From: Tigriopus japonicus
Taxonomy: Eukaryota; Arthropoda; Copepoda; Harpacticoida; Harpacticidae
NCBI GenBank assembly: GCA_010645155.1
Contig: CM021315.1
Coordinates: forward strand, 5,743,695-5,807,694
Direction of reading: 5' to 3'
DNA length: 64,000 bases
In this document: positions 1-12,610 of the stretch, piece by piece
Numbering within the stretch: position 1 is the stretch's first letter
Layout: each line of letters starts with the position of its first letter
Notes under the pieces: generated by a model
The model's database searches: none
Seen by the model: only the letters and a program-made list of their open reading frames with translations
Told to the model about the DNA's origin: nothing
Made by a program: the position numbers and the translations under genes

Positions 1-1
1 C

Positions 2-238
2 AATTTCGTAAATCTCAACACTGAAGAGAAAGAAAATGATTGCCAGTTGATTTACTCACGTTATTACCTTGGGGAATGCATGATCGATATCATTAAAAAT
101 GATCATGTTGCTCAAGAATGTTCCGTTAATGAGGTGAACAAAAACCTCAGGAATCTTCTCAGTGGTGAACCCAAATGTGTCCTTACAAGTTATATGATGT
201 CAGACCTCCCAAAAAGTCACCAAACCGCACAATGTTAA
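2..238 (+). other. Open frame from window edge, possible 3' exon or repeat remnant
   Basis: The frame is open from the left edge to a stop at 236-238, about 78 codons. Its composition is mixed and protein-like (charged residues, four cysteines), but I recognise no family motif. It could be the last exon of a gene that begins outside the window, a transposon-derived fragment, or chance. Confidence 0.2.
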
Positions 239-1740
239 TGCTCATCACCATGGTTTCACTCGCATTTTTCCGACCCGTCGTGGACAATGAAAACATTCCA
301 ATTTCCAGAAAAAAAAGCAATCTTCCATTTCCCCCTCCCGAAATCGAGTAATGAGCTCAAATGCGTGACCAAATTCCACACCAGGTTTGTTTGGGTTTGG
401 TTTTCCCCATGTCTCAAACCCCATGGATGTCCATACCGAGCAGTCAAGGTTTGCTCGACATAACAATATGCATTCCATATTTAGCTCCAATGTGTTCTAA
501 TCATGACATGGAGATTTGGGTTCATGCCTTGCCTGTGACTCGCTTGATTTATGTTCAAAGGAGTTTCGAAGGCCTGGGCCGTTTTCGGGGCCCTCAACGT
601 GTGTGTGAGTGAGTGTCTTACATGTGGACGTGAGTCCTAGTGGTGCAACAACAGGGTGCAATCGCTGACACATCAGTCAATGTGACAAAATCTTAGCCAA
701 ATCCGGTTTAAGGACTAATATCCCGAGTCGCCTTTTTTGTCAGGTCAACAAGACAAGTTCCCTAGATGGCGTTGGAAAACGGGTGTCCGACCGGCAAATC
801 CACCTGCTGGTCGTTCAATCAAGGTAACGAGAAAAGTGGATGAGATTGAATTTCAACATCCTTTTTTGCCTCTGAGGGGCCTATGGTATTCAATGCACCC
901 TGCCTGCATGATGCAAGCAAGCCATCTTGAGGCCTCAACTTGCATGTACCCATTGTACTTTTTGTTCGCGGCGCAAGATTGCACAAGGTCAGTTGGCAGA
1001 AGCTTGCAAATAATTTCACGGACTAAAAACGCAAACTCCGACGGATCATCTCTCAGTGGGCCTCTCTCTCTCTGTCCAGGAATCCTTGTCAATGGGGTGA
1101 AAATAGTGGTTGTCCAGCTCTCATTGTAGGTTAGATGGCTCGCAATAAAGCAGCGCCTGATTTATAATTGTTATTTATGGAGGATGTACGATCAGATGCC
1201 AGGGTTCCTTCTTCTCAGCTTCACACATTCCACAGAAATGAGACTTCAAGGTCGGAGGTATTGGGTGGTAATTTGGTATGGATACTACTACCTCGTATCT
1301 CCTTGCTACTGACATTAATTTCCTGATTGGAAATGTGGTAGGTAAGATCGCTTTCATCTCTTGCCGTGAGTGGAAGCAATTTCCGTTAGGACAAACCTGA
1401 GTACAGATCGTCTGGAAAATTGGACTGTGATTCATGACCTCACATGACCAATGAAATTACGTGGCACAATACAATCTCACACTCTGAGAATCGGATGTCA
1501 TTGTGAAATCAATAAATTTAATTGCTACAACGAGTTATGACTTCTCAAGGAGAACTCGACCCAGAATCATTGGCTAAAAATCATTCTGCAGAACAATATC
1601 TTTGTTGTAAAAACTTTTAACTTTGGTACTATGGTCATGCTCATTCATGCAACAGGCTGTACGTAAATAACAAATAAAACAACATACAACATATTCAACA
1701 GGCTGTTGTATCTTATTTATTCCTTCTGAAGAACAAGAGC

Positions 1741-2040
1741 CTACCAAGAAAATGCTGATGTTCTGGGTAGATTTGTTTTGGGGGCAAATCTAACATCAAA
1801 TTATCAATTAGTTCGTCTCTGGCATAGCTTTGTTCATTCAATTTGTTATGTTCAAATCGGTACAAGTTTTCATTGCTAATTCAACGGAACAATATTTTAC
1901 TAACAAAAACCTCGCTATAAGCCTCAAGTTGTATTTTTGATGACGTACAGTTGTTTAAGGGCTTACCGAGAAAATGCTGATGTCTTCGGCGGATATCATA
2001 CTCACGAATGTTTTGAGGCAAATCTATCATCACAATAAAC
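1741..2040. repeat. Diverged direct repeat pair
   Basis: The segments starting near 1741 and 1964 both read ACC(A/G)AGAAAATGCTGATGT. Each is followed by a second shared stretch containing GGCAAATCTA(A/T)CATCA, with substitutions and small indels between them. This looks like an old local duplication or two copies of an unnamed repeat. A related string, CAACGGAACAATATT, occurs near 1880 and again near 2818. Confidence 0.45.
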
Positions 2041-5000
2041 TCACTAAATTCGTCTTTAAAATGCCATCTTTCACAAGTTTTAGTCAAACCCCTTAAAGTC
2101 CTCCAAAATCTCAAAACTTCCAAAACACCATCTTTCACACTTAATTTTCCAAACCAAGACCAACAAGACCGTTGTCAGAGCTAGAACTGAAACTGATAGT
2201 TGGCCGGTGAAAATTGTCGGTAAAGGCCAGAGAAGGAGATGAGAGCCCTTTCTGTACTTGCCCTGGTCTTTTGAAGCGTTAACAAGAGCCGATTCAGTCG
2301 GCAGGGAAACCATAAAATATTCATGTGAGTAGCGAGGACTTGACCTTGAAATAGCTTGGCTTTTTGTGGCTTGATGGAGAGTGGTTGATCGGTTGGACCC
2401 TCGGGGCTTGATTTCATGTTACCGATGTGTAAAAAAAAGCGTCCGATTTCTTAGAAGGACCAACTAGCCAAGCACACACTTCTATCCCAAGAGAGCTTTG
2501 CTTGGGTTGAATGCCTCTAAATCAGCTTTGGAACAGTAAAATGGACGTTATATAAAAGCGAGGTAATCCTCAGAGGCTTTTTTCTGACAACTTGTGAGGA
2601 ACAGCATGTTTTCGAGTCTCAATATTTACATGAGGAGGGGACATGAAGAAGACTCGTAAAAACGTTTCTTGTTCCAACCTCACTCAATGGTCGTGCCAAA
2701 CAGCGTAGAACCATTTACTATTGAGACTTTCAAGGTTAACCAACCAACGGAAATGGGGCCATTCATGTTTGATGGCCTACTTACATTCACAGGGCTTGCA
2801 AGTGACTACAAACCTTCAACGGAACAATATTCTAAGAAGGCCATTTTAGGTGTACTCGTACTTTTGATACACTTTCGCGGTTGAAGGGATTAGTCATAGA
2901 CGTACCTTAGATCCAATCAATAATGCTTTGACAGATAGAAGGTGTTGTGACAATAAGGTCTTGTTTTCAGTGTCAATTACTCGAAAAATGTGGCTTTCTT
3001 TTTCATTTGGATTTTTTTGTCGGATTTTAGTTTTTACATAGCTCAAGGAATTCAGGTTTCATCTAAATAGATTGCTGTATGAAACAGATTCACCAAGAAC
3101 TTGTTGTTATTTTTCTGTTGGCAGAATTGTTATGTTGAAATATAGTCGAACGAACGGCAATCATATTTGACAAATGACTTTTACCTCAATTCCGTCACAT
3201 TGAGTTGACGTTTGGAATTGGTTGGTCATGGGGCAAAAAGTAATGTTTCAAGGATGGAAATTAATCTATAGTACAGCTGTCGTGTTTGCTTTAAGAGGCT
3301 TGAGGAAATTGGGTCCTCCAATCATGTATGACCGTAACTTTGATTGTTTTAAACTTGAAATGGCCTATTGAATCTGGACCGTGAACGACAGGACAAATGA
3401 GGTTCAGATGAAAACGGTGGACACGTCAAGGTTGTTTTCGGTAAATAATTATTTTCTCATTGTCTCTAATGATTTTGAAAAGAAAACGCAACTCTTCTAA
3501 ATTACGTTTCTACCCAAACAACGGTTCCAAAATTGTCATTACTGATTTAAAGCGAGCAAGAGTTTTCCATTATGAGGTCAAAACTTTTCTGGGTATCACT
3601 GTGTCTATGAGGTCAGTCACAAATGCAGTTTGGAAAAGATACGTTGATTACGTTGTGGACTGGATCAAACGCACCTTATAAAATGTCATTAATAGGACAT
3701 TTCATTAGCGACCCCATTTACGTTCTCTTTCAAAGACAAGTTGTGGTTATTTTAAGATACTTCTAGACAGAAAATATACATCAGATGAATTCTAAAGATA
3801 AGGAATTAGGTGTATGTGGTCAATGTCTCAATGGCCGAGCAATAAGCATCACTTGGTCCAAACAATAAAATATCATTCAAATAAAAAATAATTCTATTAT
3901 ATAGTCATGAATGCCACAAGGGAAATGAAATACGGAGACCCCTGATAAATCTAATTATCTACGTAGCTGCCATATTGATAACGGAACCCTATTTCGTTGT
4001 CATGGAAACTGGTAAGGGTATTTTTCCCAATATAGGGGCTCTTTTGTCTTTCACATTTTTGGCTTTGACACATATTCTCTTGAGAAAGTTTGAACACCTA
4101 CATGATAAGAGATAAGATGTAAGATTTTGATGCATATGAATGCTATGTCAATGTACACTTAAGCCATTGTTCTTGTATCAATTACTCTAGAACTTAGTAC
4201 CTTATCTAAAAAAAGGATTGGATCTTTTGAAATACCCGACATAATCTCGGCTTTTGAATTGTAAGTGTGACTTTTTCCACCGTGCAACTTTTCATGTTTT
4301 CGCTTTTCGCGATTCGCGTTGATAAACAAAAAAAAACATGCCTTGCGGAGAAGGCATGGTATTCGTAAAATTCGTCCATTTCAATTTGAAGCAATAGTGA
4401 TATTTCAATCTAACTACAAAGCTGTTTTTGAAACGATTAAGGATGTTCAAATGCATGCATCCGGTTGGGTCATTTAGATCTGTGTCTAGTCCTGACTTGA
4501 ATCCAAAGGTTCAATTAATTCCAAGCCAAAGCGATCAAATCTTGACTCAAAAAGCATCTCATCAGCATTTTGACTTCATCTACTGCATAAAACTACCTGA
4601 TACCTGTCTCACAGGATCCAAAACTGATAAATACTTAATCATTTGCAAGTCATTAAAGCATGAAGGGAGTCGAGAACACGGAATCACTAACCGATTCGAG
4701 CTTACCTTGGATTGAGTAACCCCTCATGGACCACAACAATAGAACCACATAGGAACAATCACATCACTTGCATTCACGTGCACCACATTGCCATGATCCA
4801 ATCTTCTAGTTTCACAATTCACACCCCTTGAATAGTATCACCAATTCGGCTTCGAAGCACTAAATTTCCATCCCTGACGGAGCTAGTAGCTAGCTGCTTT
4901 TCCCCCTAAACATTCAACATTCTCCATCCCAATGCAATCCTATTCACACTGTCCGTGGATCACAGTCTATCCACCCACCCACCCACTCATCCACCCCAAA

Positions 5001-5407
5001 GCGTCCAGCCGGAACAACAAAGGGGGGAGGAACTGAGGAACTAACGAAGGAAGCAAGGAAGGCACCCAAGGGTAGGTAGTGCGAGTAGTCGTGGAGTTTA
5101 GCACGGACATAGGGAGCTCTCAAGAGCTGTTAAATGTGGTGGTGGAGCACAAGAGAGGAGAGAAGTGCCAGTCGTTGAATCTCCACTTCTCCGGAATCAG
5201 GCTGGACGGTGGAGCACTGTCACATCGTAGTACGTACAAGCCGAAGAAAGAGCTCTCTTTTGCCTTTCAACGGTGGTTCCACATTGGATTTCCATCGATT
5301 TGAGGGATCTTCTGGGGTTTAAAAGGGTTCGAATCTAAGAACCGCTTCAAATTGGAGGAAGAGGCTAGTGATGAGAATATGGTGTCCAGTATTTAAAGTC
5401 TTTTCCT

Positions 5408-5690
5408 GTAAATGAGACCTTACTTGAGTGGGGTGGGTTGGGGTTTTCAATTTTGAGCTCAATCGAAGGATTGAGTAAAATGTTATGCATTCTTGAAGGT
5501 CTCTACAGAGGAGCACACAAAATGAATGAGTTTGCCCCTTTAGAGAAAAAAAACAGCCAAGAGCTAACTATTCACATAATGTTGAATGGTGAAAAAGGCT
5601 TTGAGAGAGCATAATTGTTGACTCTGATTTCCGATTAAATTGAAGTTTGAAAAAATAATTCTTCATAACTCTGACGTCGTTTGGTTGATT
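5408..5690. repeat. Fold-back (inverted) repeat, copy A
   Basis: The left arm (GTAAATGAGACCTTACTTGA onwards) and the right arm (ending near TAATTCTTCATAACTCT) are imperfect reverse complements around a centre near 5560. The left arm is clearly related to 13085-13225, including the shared string AATGAATGA(G/A)(T/C)T(T/C)GCCC. It is therefore a member of a dispersed fold-back family rather than a chance palindrome. No coding capacity is visible. Confidence 0.5.
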
Positions 5691-5859
5691 TAGAAAGAAA
5701 ATCAAAATTTGATTCCACCTTCTAAGAGATCTTTGCCATCCAACCATAAGTAAGGGGTTTCACAGCCCTAAACCTTAGTCGAAACGCTGGATTGTAAATA
5801 AGGCATGGATCCACAAGCTTGGAACCACCGTGTTGCCGTCTGCTTCTCCATTCAGAAAA

Positions 5860-6035
5860 GAGACTTGGAGAGACGCACAGAAAGAGCGAACGAGAAAGAA
5901 AGAGAGAGAGAGACTGTAAAAAGGGGGGAAAGAGTGATGCCGATGAGGGCATGGACCGGGGGAATCGATCGCTTGAACAAGGAGCCGGCTGACTACCCTC
6001 TCTCTCTCTCTGTCCCACTGTTTCTCGCTCAAGAG
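5860..6035. repeat. GA-rich tract and CT-rich tract
   Basis: A purine tract with (GA)n near 5900-5925 is followed about 75 bp later by a (CT)n tract near 5997-6013. The short open frames found here on both strands are explained by this simple-sequence composition. Confidence 0.6.
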
Positions 6036-7086
6036 AACAACAACAAAACCATGGAAAAAGCCGGCTTCCTTCCCAAAAATAGAGACTGACTAGACCAATT
6101 ATTGCCATGGGAGGAAAGCCGGTAGTAGGTTACCTAACGGTGATGACTGGGTGGGCACCCAGATGAGTCCTTGACACCTGCTCGAGGTTTCACGATCACT
6201 TGCAAGTGGTACACGGAGAAGTGCCAGGATATACATATACGTAGGTACAGAAGGCACAATGTCGAAGTAGACAAGTGAGCGATGGATGTTGTATTGAATG
6301 CAACCTTCCTGAGCGAGTTTCTATTTTCATGCCAAGTCACAACCTTGAATTAATTCCCCATGAACCGATGAAGGTTAGTTTACACTGGGCATCGACTATT
6401 CAGCATATTTGATCTTAAAGAGCTCTGTTCAGGGTAAACAAGGCAAGCCTTTGCGATACTGGGATAAAAAAAAACCTCCTCATTTCTAATCCTGTAAACA
6501 TTGGGCGAAAGTTTGAAAACACCCCGTGTCCTAATTTGGTAGACTTAAGAAATGAGAGCTGCGACAATTTGACTCGCACCCTCATGTTTAGGGATGGCGC
6601 TGATCTCAGATTCAGTTTTTCGATTCAGCCCAAAACTTTGGGCTAGTACATAGTACGAGCGTCTGAAGTCTTTTCGTAGTTCGTAATGTACGTAGGGAGC
6701 AAATGACAAAGACCAAAATGATGCCATGTGAAAAAGTTCTAGCACATTTCTCAAGGGGATTCGAGGTTGATCCTGAGGGAATATTGTGTTTCGACTGGAT
6801 GATGACATGAACACTTCGAGATCCCGAGACAGACAGCGAAGAGTGCAAATATGCGTGGATTCTAAATTAGTTGCCAACACTTGGGAAGTTGAGACATTAC
6901 TTTAAACTTTGGAGTGAATTTGATGTAGGGAGAATAGAGTTTAAATGGGGATCTTTATCAATTGTTGGAAGATCGAAATTCAATCGTTTCTGCCCTGAAT
7001 ATTGCACTAAATCGAACTCCTTTTTTTTTTATTTGTAGTTCCCCCATGCTTAATATCGGTGAAATTTAAGAGCTGATACTCTAAGA

Positions 7087-7336
7087 CTGGGGTCGGCAAC
7101 CACTTTTGGGTCAAGGACCACCAAATTTAATCACATTTCGTCAGATGCCCACCAAACAGACGTTGGTAGGTTCAGGGGCCCACAAGTTAACGACCAAAGA
7201 GTTTTAGGCCCATAATTACAGTACTATGATTGTCTCGCAGGCCCACTATTTTGGACTTTCCCCATAGCTCCTGGGCCCACCAAAGACCACCGTTGGGCCC
7301 ACATGTGAGCCTCAGCCCACCGGTTGCCTACCCCTG
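7087..7336. mobile_element. hAT-type MITE, 250 bp (CAGGGGTCGGCAACC family, copy 1)
   Basis: The element has terminal inverted repeats, CTGGGGTCGGCAACC at the left and GGTTGCCTACCCCTG at the right. It is flanked by an 8-bp target duplication, CTCTAAGA at 7079-7086 and CTCTTAGA at 7337-7344, with one mismatch. TIR sequence and duplication length are typical of non-autonomous hAT elements. The interior shares strings such as CAGTACTATG and CAAACAGACGTTGGTAGGT with the copy at 25768-25946. No open frame encodes a transposase. Confidence 0.85.
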
Positions 7337-7344
7337 CTCTTAGA

Positions 7345-9960
7345 GCTTTTAAGGTTAAATCATCAAATTATTTTTATGATCAACATTACGTTCAAGGATT
7401 GTCTAAATCTGCCAATTCTAATTCTTTGGTAAACCAAGTATCAAATGAATAGTGAAACAAAACAAACTATTTTATTATCTGTTTGTTTTGTTATTATAAG
7501 GAATCTCATCCCTGAAAGTTGTAAAAAAACCAGCACGTAATGCTAAAAAATTGTTTAGCAAAGAGTGCTTCGGTAAAATCTGTGCTGAAAATTTTGGCTT
7601 TGTATTGGTTGACTTCCCATCAAAATCGAAGTGGAGAAATCGTCATGACATCCTAACGACAGGTTTCTCTAAAAGAACTTCAGTAACTTCTTGGGTTATT
7701 TATATTAAAAAAAATAAGCATTTCTTAAATCTTTTTCAAACAAGAGCTTTCGGTTGAGGAAGCCCTCATTATTGCAAAAAACTACAAAGCGGAAATCGAA
7801 GTGGCCACATGGGGAAATTATTTTGACTTTGAAAACCATGCAGCACACAAAGAAATGTCGTGAATGGAGGGCGGAAAAAAAGTTGGAACAAATGTCAAAA
7901 AAAAGGTATTCAAGGTAGAAAAATGGCCCAAAAAAGTTTTTTGATTATAAATAGCAAGTGTTTAATTATAACATAGCCAAAAAACGTTTTATGTCACTCA
8001 AAATGCCAAATCTATTTGGTCTGTAGTTTTTCAATCGCCAATTTGTTTCGTCCTTGATTTTTATATCAAAAACTGTCGTTCCCATTCCTTCACCTAGAAG
8101 CAAATCGACGACCTTGTTTGATAATTAGGTCTGATTTAAATTTGAAATCTAATCTTTTTTAACGCTGTTTTTGGGTCTGAAAAACGCAAAAAAACTTGAG
8201 ATTCAATTTTTCGATAAACTCGACAATTTCTATAAGATGCTAATTATCTATAAGATTCTAAATAATTTAAAAATAAGATGTAAAACCCAAAAAAGTTTTC
8301 CGGGCCAAAACGGACGATTTTTTAATGTTAAGTTTATACTTTTTAATACTTGGCCTAATCATTAGGTCTAAAATAATTTTCGGCGTATTTTATTGTGAAG
8401 TTTTTCAATTACTTCAGACAACTGAAAAACCTTTTTTTAGGTTAAGCAATTCGTAATAGTAATAAAAATAGATGTCATCGAACATATGAAACAGATTTCT
8501 TGAAAAGTGGGGCGTCAAGGTAGTAAACTTCATATAAAGATGAGCAACATTGTTCAACAACAATCTGCATTTGTTCTCACAGGATGGTTTTTTTTTCAAA
8601 CTCTCTTTACCTCAATACCAATACTCTCTTATCATCATTTCTGATGTATGAGTGGTTTTAAACAATACAATACAACAATGTGTAAAAACTATCGCCAAAA
8701 ATCTCATCATCAAATTATTTTCAATTACGAGGAGAAGGTATGGGCGTCCAATATCAATAATTTTCGGTCATGTTTACCAAAACTGAATGTTGATAACCAC
8801 TAAAGGTAAAGATTGGGAGGTGGATGCAGGTAAATCTTGCTTAGAAAAATTGTTTGACAGTAGTAGTTTGGTTTAAATATTTCATATTGAAATTCAAATC
8901 AAGTTTTGTACTTTTAATTCATACATAGAGAAAAGCAATAACAAGGGTTCATCAGTCTAGACGCATAACCTCTTGGTCACGGCCCACATGTTGGCCCATG
9001 GGTACTTTTTACGGGTCCACGACATACTTTAATTCTTTTGGGGTGTTCTGTTTTTTAATTGTTTCGATTAGAATGATAACGAGAGAAGTGCTGTCCAGGA
9101 AGTTAGATATCCAGGAAAAGACACAGAGCTTACTTTCGACGCATTATGACAAGGTTTTCCCGGTGAATGTCATGCTTTGAATATTGAAAGGCAGCCGAAA
9201 AGAACGTATTTTCATTTGCTAAATAAAAGTAACCTTACTTTGCATAAAACACAGATAAAAATGTTCAACAAACAGATAGAAATTTGTATTTGAATCAAAC
9301 TTGGAACACTTTTTACAGTTACTAAAGTTTCTTCACTGCAAGTCTTTCATCAGAGGATATTATATTTTCATGATGAAAAGGGATAAGTGATTCATATTAT
9401 GAGAAACCCAAAGCTGACTTTCGACAAGTTTTTACACGCCCTAGATTATTGACCCATCAGGCCCATCCCCTTTGCATGGAATGATATCATTTTTGAATTG
9501 AAAACCAATTTATGTTTTAAGTCATTCCGTTCAAACGCAGCTTTAAGAAACGCACTCAAAACAATCTCCAATAAAGAGACTCGTTGGGAAAGATTTCTCT
9601 CTTTAATAACAGATGTCTGTAACAATTTTGCCATAGGTGTCGTGGTTCTGAGGCAATATGACATGATCAAAATCTTTTTTTCTTCTTTCTTTCAAGTTGG
9701 AATGTGACAATGGATTTCCTTTTTTTTGTGAAGTAGGATAATTTCTCGTTCTTTCTAAGCAACAAATCACAGCTTTGAGTCGTATTGTACAACAGAACGA
9801 ATTAAATGGCAACGCGTTCCCTTGGCCAAATGTACGTACAAACAGGGACGAGTAAATGCATCATTCTGTTTTCGTGGGCATTTTGTATGTAAAACTGTGA
9901 ATAAGGTAGAGCCTAACAAGGTGTGAAACTTTCTTTGTGAGCTGAAAAAGAGTCTGTCCT
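7345..9960. other. AT-rich intergenic region, no gene seen
   Basis: Long A and T runs, no open frame above about 80 codons with coding character, and no splice-bounded exons that I could link. It leads into the 3' end of the GALNT7 gene at 9961. No repeat with defined ends was found. Confidence 0.5.
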
Positions 9961-12610
9961 TTAGCCATTTTTGGCCCAATATGGCTTGATCTCTCGCCAC
10001 ACCCACTTGTGGTAGGCATTGTTGTGATCACATGGGCGTGTTATGGGCTTGGCCGATTCCGGCTCTAAGGCCAAACAGACGTTTTTCTTCGTATGGTAGA
10101 TTTGTTGCTCATCGGCACGATATTCCCAAGGACCGGAATTATCCCCGGCTACACACCATTGAATCGTGAGGCTGCCCGAATTATCCACATCGGCACACCA
10201 CTCTCCCGAAGTAATTTGGCCCTCAGTGTTAAAGCGGAAGAGCTGATTGCCGCCAAAGCCATGACAACCCGAGGCCGATATCTGGAAACATCAATCAAGT
10301 GTGTGTTTAAAAAGCCTCTATGTTGGCTTGCTTCGGGTCCTTTAGAAAAGAGAAAGCCACTATCAAAACTAGAGATAATAGTGAGCACAAGGTAAATAAA
10401 TACACATCTGCCGTATTTTTTCCCTTTCAAAATACCTCAAGGACATGATATGTTGAACACAGGCTTCCCATGCAAATATTACTTGATTGCTAGAGCAAGC
10501 TATGCATTCAATGTTGTGTGTTGTACGCACCTTTTCAGGAGGATGACGTCCATGTGTGTCAAGACAGAAGCTATTGGCCAGATTCTTCACCTCTCCCCAC
10601 ATTTTGTTGGGGGGAAGTGGAGGATATTTCTCAAAGATGTCATACGCCACCTCTTTCATGAACCAATCAAAGCTCTTGCACTTTAAGTTCTTCTTTAACG
10701 CCAGCTGTTCCGAAATATCACCCATGTCGACCATGCGTGCAAAGGGTTCTCGGGTATAGAAATACTCTTTGTATTCCGGATCAAACCAGGTCTCAATCAC
10801 ACGTCTGCAAAGCAGAGATATGCAATCAACATTGATACAAATGGTCATATAAAAATTCAAGGACTCACTTGTAGTTCCTTAGAGTAGTTGGCTGGCCACC
10901 AAACTTATTGGCCAAGGATCCGGAATGACACGATGAGCAAGAGTGTCCTCGATAGACGTGAGCTACTCTGGAACAAGGGACCCACACCGAACTTCCGCCA
11001 CACATCCACACTTTAAAGGAGAGCTCGAAATTCTCACCGCCCCAAACCCAAAGTCCTGGCAGAAAGAGTTTTGTCATTTAAAAAAAAGTTGCCGAAGAAA
11101 TTTGATTGTGAAATCAAAGCTTTTTTAGCCTGAATTAACTGTATTGTTGGTTTGCATGGAATGAAATTAAGATGAATTATTATGCAGATTCTTAGGGATC
11201 TATGCCATATTTGAGTTTTATTAAAAGCTCTTAACGTCAACAACAGCTGACGTTGAGAAATGTCCAAAACATGCGTTTTAATGATATTCGTGTAGATTTT
11301 ACTTCGTCATTAAATCCAGAAAAACCCGATAGCTCATATAAAGCATGACTCGGGTTCCTAACGTGCGGTGTGCAGTTTTAGGACGATAATTATCCAAATT
11401 GACTTCCAAATGACATGACATGTGTATGAGTCGATCGAACGAGTCACATCGGTATCAGTTTTCAAACACTTGCGTGTCTCATTACTCAAATGCACACATT
11501 GGTTAACTGAATTGGCAACATCGATGGCCATAACTTACCCGGATCATACCAGCCCAACTCTTTAAACCATTCGCGATCGATGGCGAAAAGTCCACCCGCA
11601 TGCGTGGGCGCTCGGTACGGCTCGCTATGATGACTCCGGCGATTTTCTTCCTTAGCCGGGACCGTATTTTCTTTGTACAACATGCCCCACTCAAAAATTC
11701 CCCGGGAATGGCTGTTCCGGGCATAGACCGGATTGATACTAAAATCGCTCCATTGAATCCCGTCAATTATGGGCACGGACAGGGTGCGGCGATCGGCGTG
11801 AATCGGCGCTAACAACGGAGGTAACCAATTGACATTGACTTCACAATGAGCGTCCAAAAACACCACGACCTCGCCACGAGCCGCCACGGCTCCGTTATTT
11901 CGACTCCGAATCAGTCCCTCTCGTTCCGAATTACGAATAAGTCTGACCCGACCTTTATAATAGGGCAACTTCAGTTGATCCTCCAAAGGCTGACCCAGAT
12001 GCTCCAATTCGGACTTGTCATCCACCAAGAGAACCTCGGTCAAAAACTGAGGCGGCGATCGATTGAGCACGGAATGCACCGTGCGCAACAAAGTGCTCCA
12101 GCCTTCATTATGGAACACTAAAATCACCGAAGCCTTGGGCAATTCCGTCGGGTAATCCCAGAATTGGCACTCGGGCTCTCTCAATTCGGGCACGGTTCGG
12201 TTGAGCGAGATCTCATCCGAGACCAATTGATTGAATCCATACACCCCTTTGAGCCTTTCCTCTTCATCCTTTTGATCCACGGTCAATCGGTGAGCTTGTC
12301 CCATTTCCCCCGGACCCGAGGTCTTCACCGATCCCCCGACCGGTTCAAAATTGCCTAAATGTCCCTCACCCAAGAACACGGGCAATTCATCGGGATACGA
12401 TTGATGGGGCACCCTCCCGCCGCCCATTTGCCGTTCCAACTCGCCCAAAGCATTCCCGGTGCCGCCCGCACTTCGCAGATTCTGCCCAATGGATTGACTC
12501 ATGTCGGGATGCCCGAAATGCTTGGCTAATCCTAACAGAATGAGCACCACCGTGAGCGAAGCCAAACCCACTTTGTAGATCCGACCTCGACGCCATTGTA
12601 ACACGCGCAT
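9961..12610 (-). CDS. GALNT7: Polypeptide N-acetylgalactosaminyltransferase 7-like (GALNT7)
   Basis: Exons 12610-11539, 11055-10869, 10804-10531 and 10281-9961 splice in frame (1854 nt, 617 aa; human GALNT7 is about 657). The protein is a Golgi type II membrane enzyme that adds GalNAc to Ser/Thr and, in the GALNT7 class, prefers already glycosylated substrates. A short basic N-terminus precedes a membrane anchor at about residues 14-31, then a stem. The GT-A catalytic domain carries the DxH metal site as DAH (253-255), and exon 2 carries the Gal/GalNAc-T motif ([11 protein letters not shown]). A ricin-type lectin domain closes the protein (GGNQLF, then WCVAGD). The [15 protein letters not shown] segment resembles GALNT7 more than other family members. 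The start is the first Met of the anchor region. Assignment to subtype 7 is by remembered similarity, so subtype is less sure than family. Confidence 0.9.

Larger units (their letters stand above)
239..7078. other. Gene-poor AT-rich region
   Basis: I found no exon with a convincing protein match or splice pattern here. Open frames are short and overlap on both strands. The visible structure is repetitive: two diverged copies of a segment around 1741-1810 and 1964-2040, GA/CT-rich tracts near 5860-6035, and the fold-back repeat at about 5408-5690. A TATA-like string near 2550 has no gene downstream. Confidence 0.5.

Noticed and set aside
2545..2585. TATATAAAAG promoter-like string
   Set aside because: No gene or open frame of interest follows; such strings are common in AT-rich DNA.
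5722..6108. 128-codon minus-strand frame rich in Ser, Phe and Leu
   Set aside because: It is the translation of GA/CT simple repeats.
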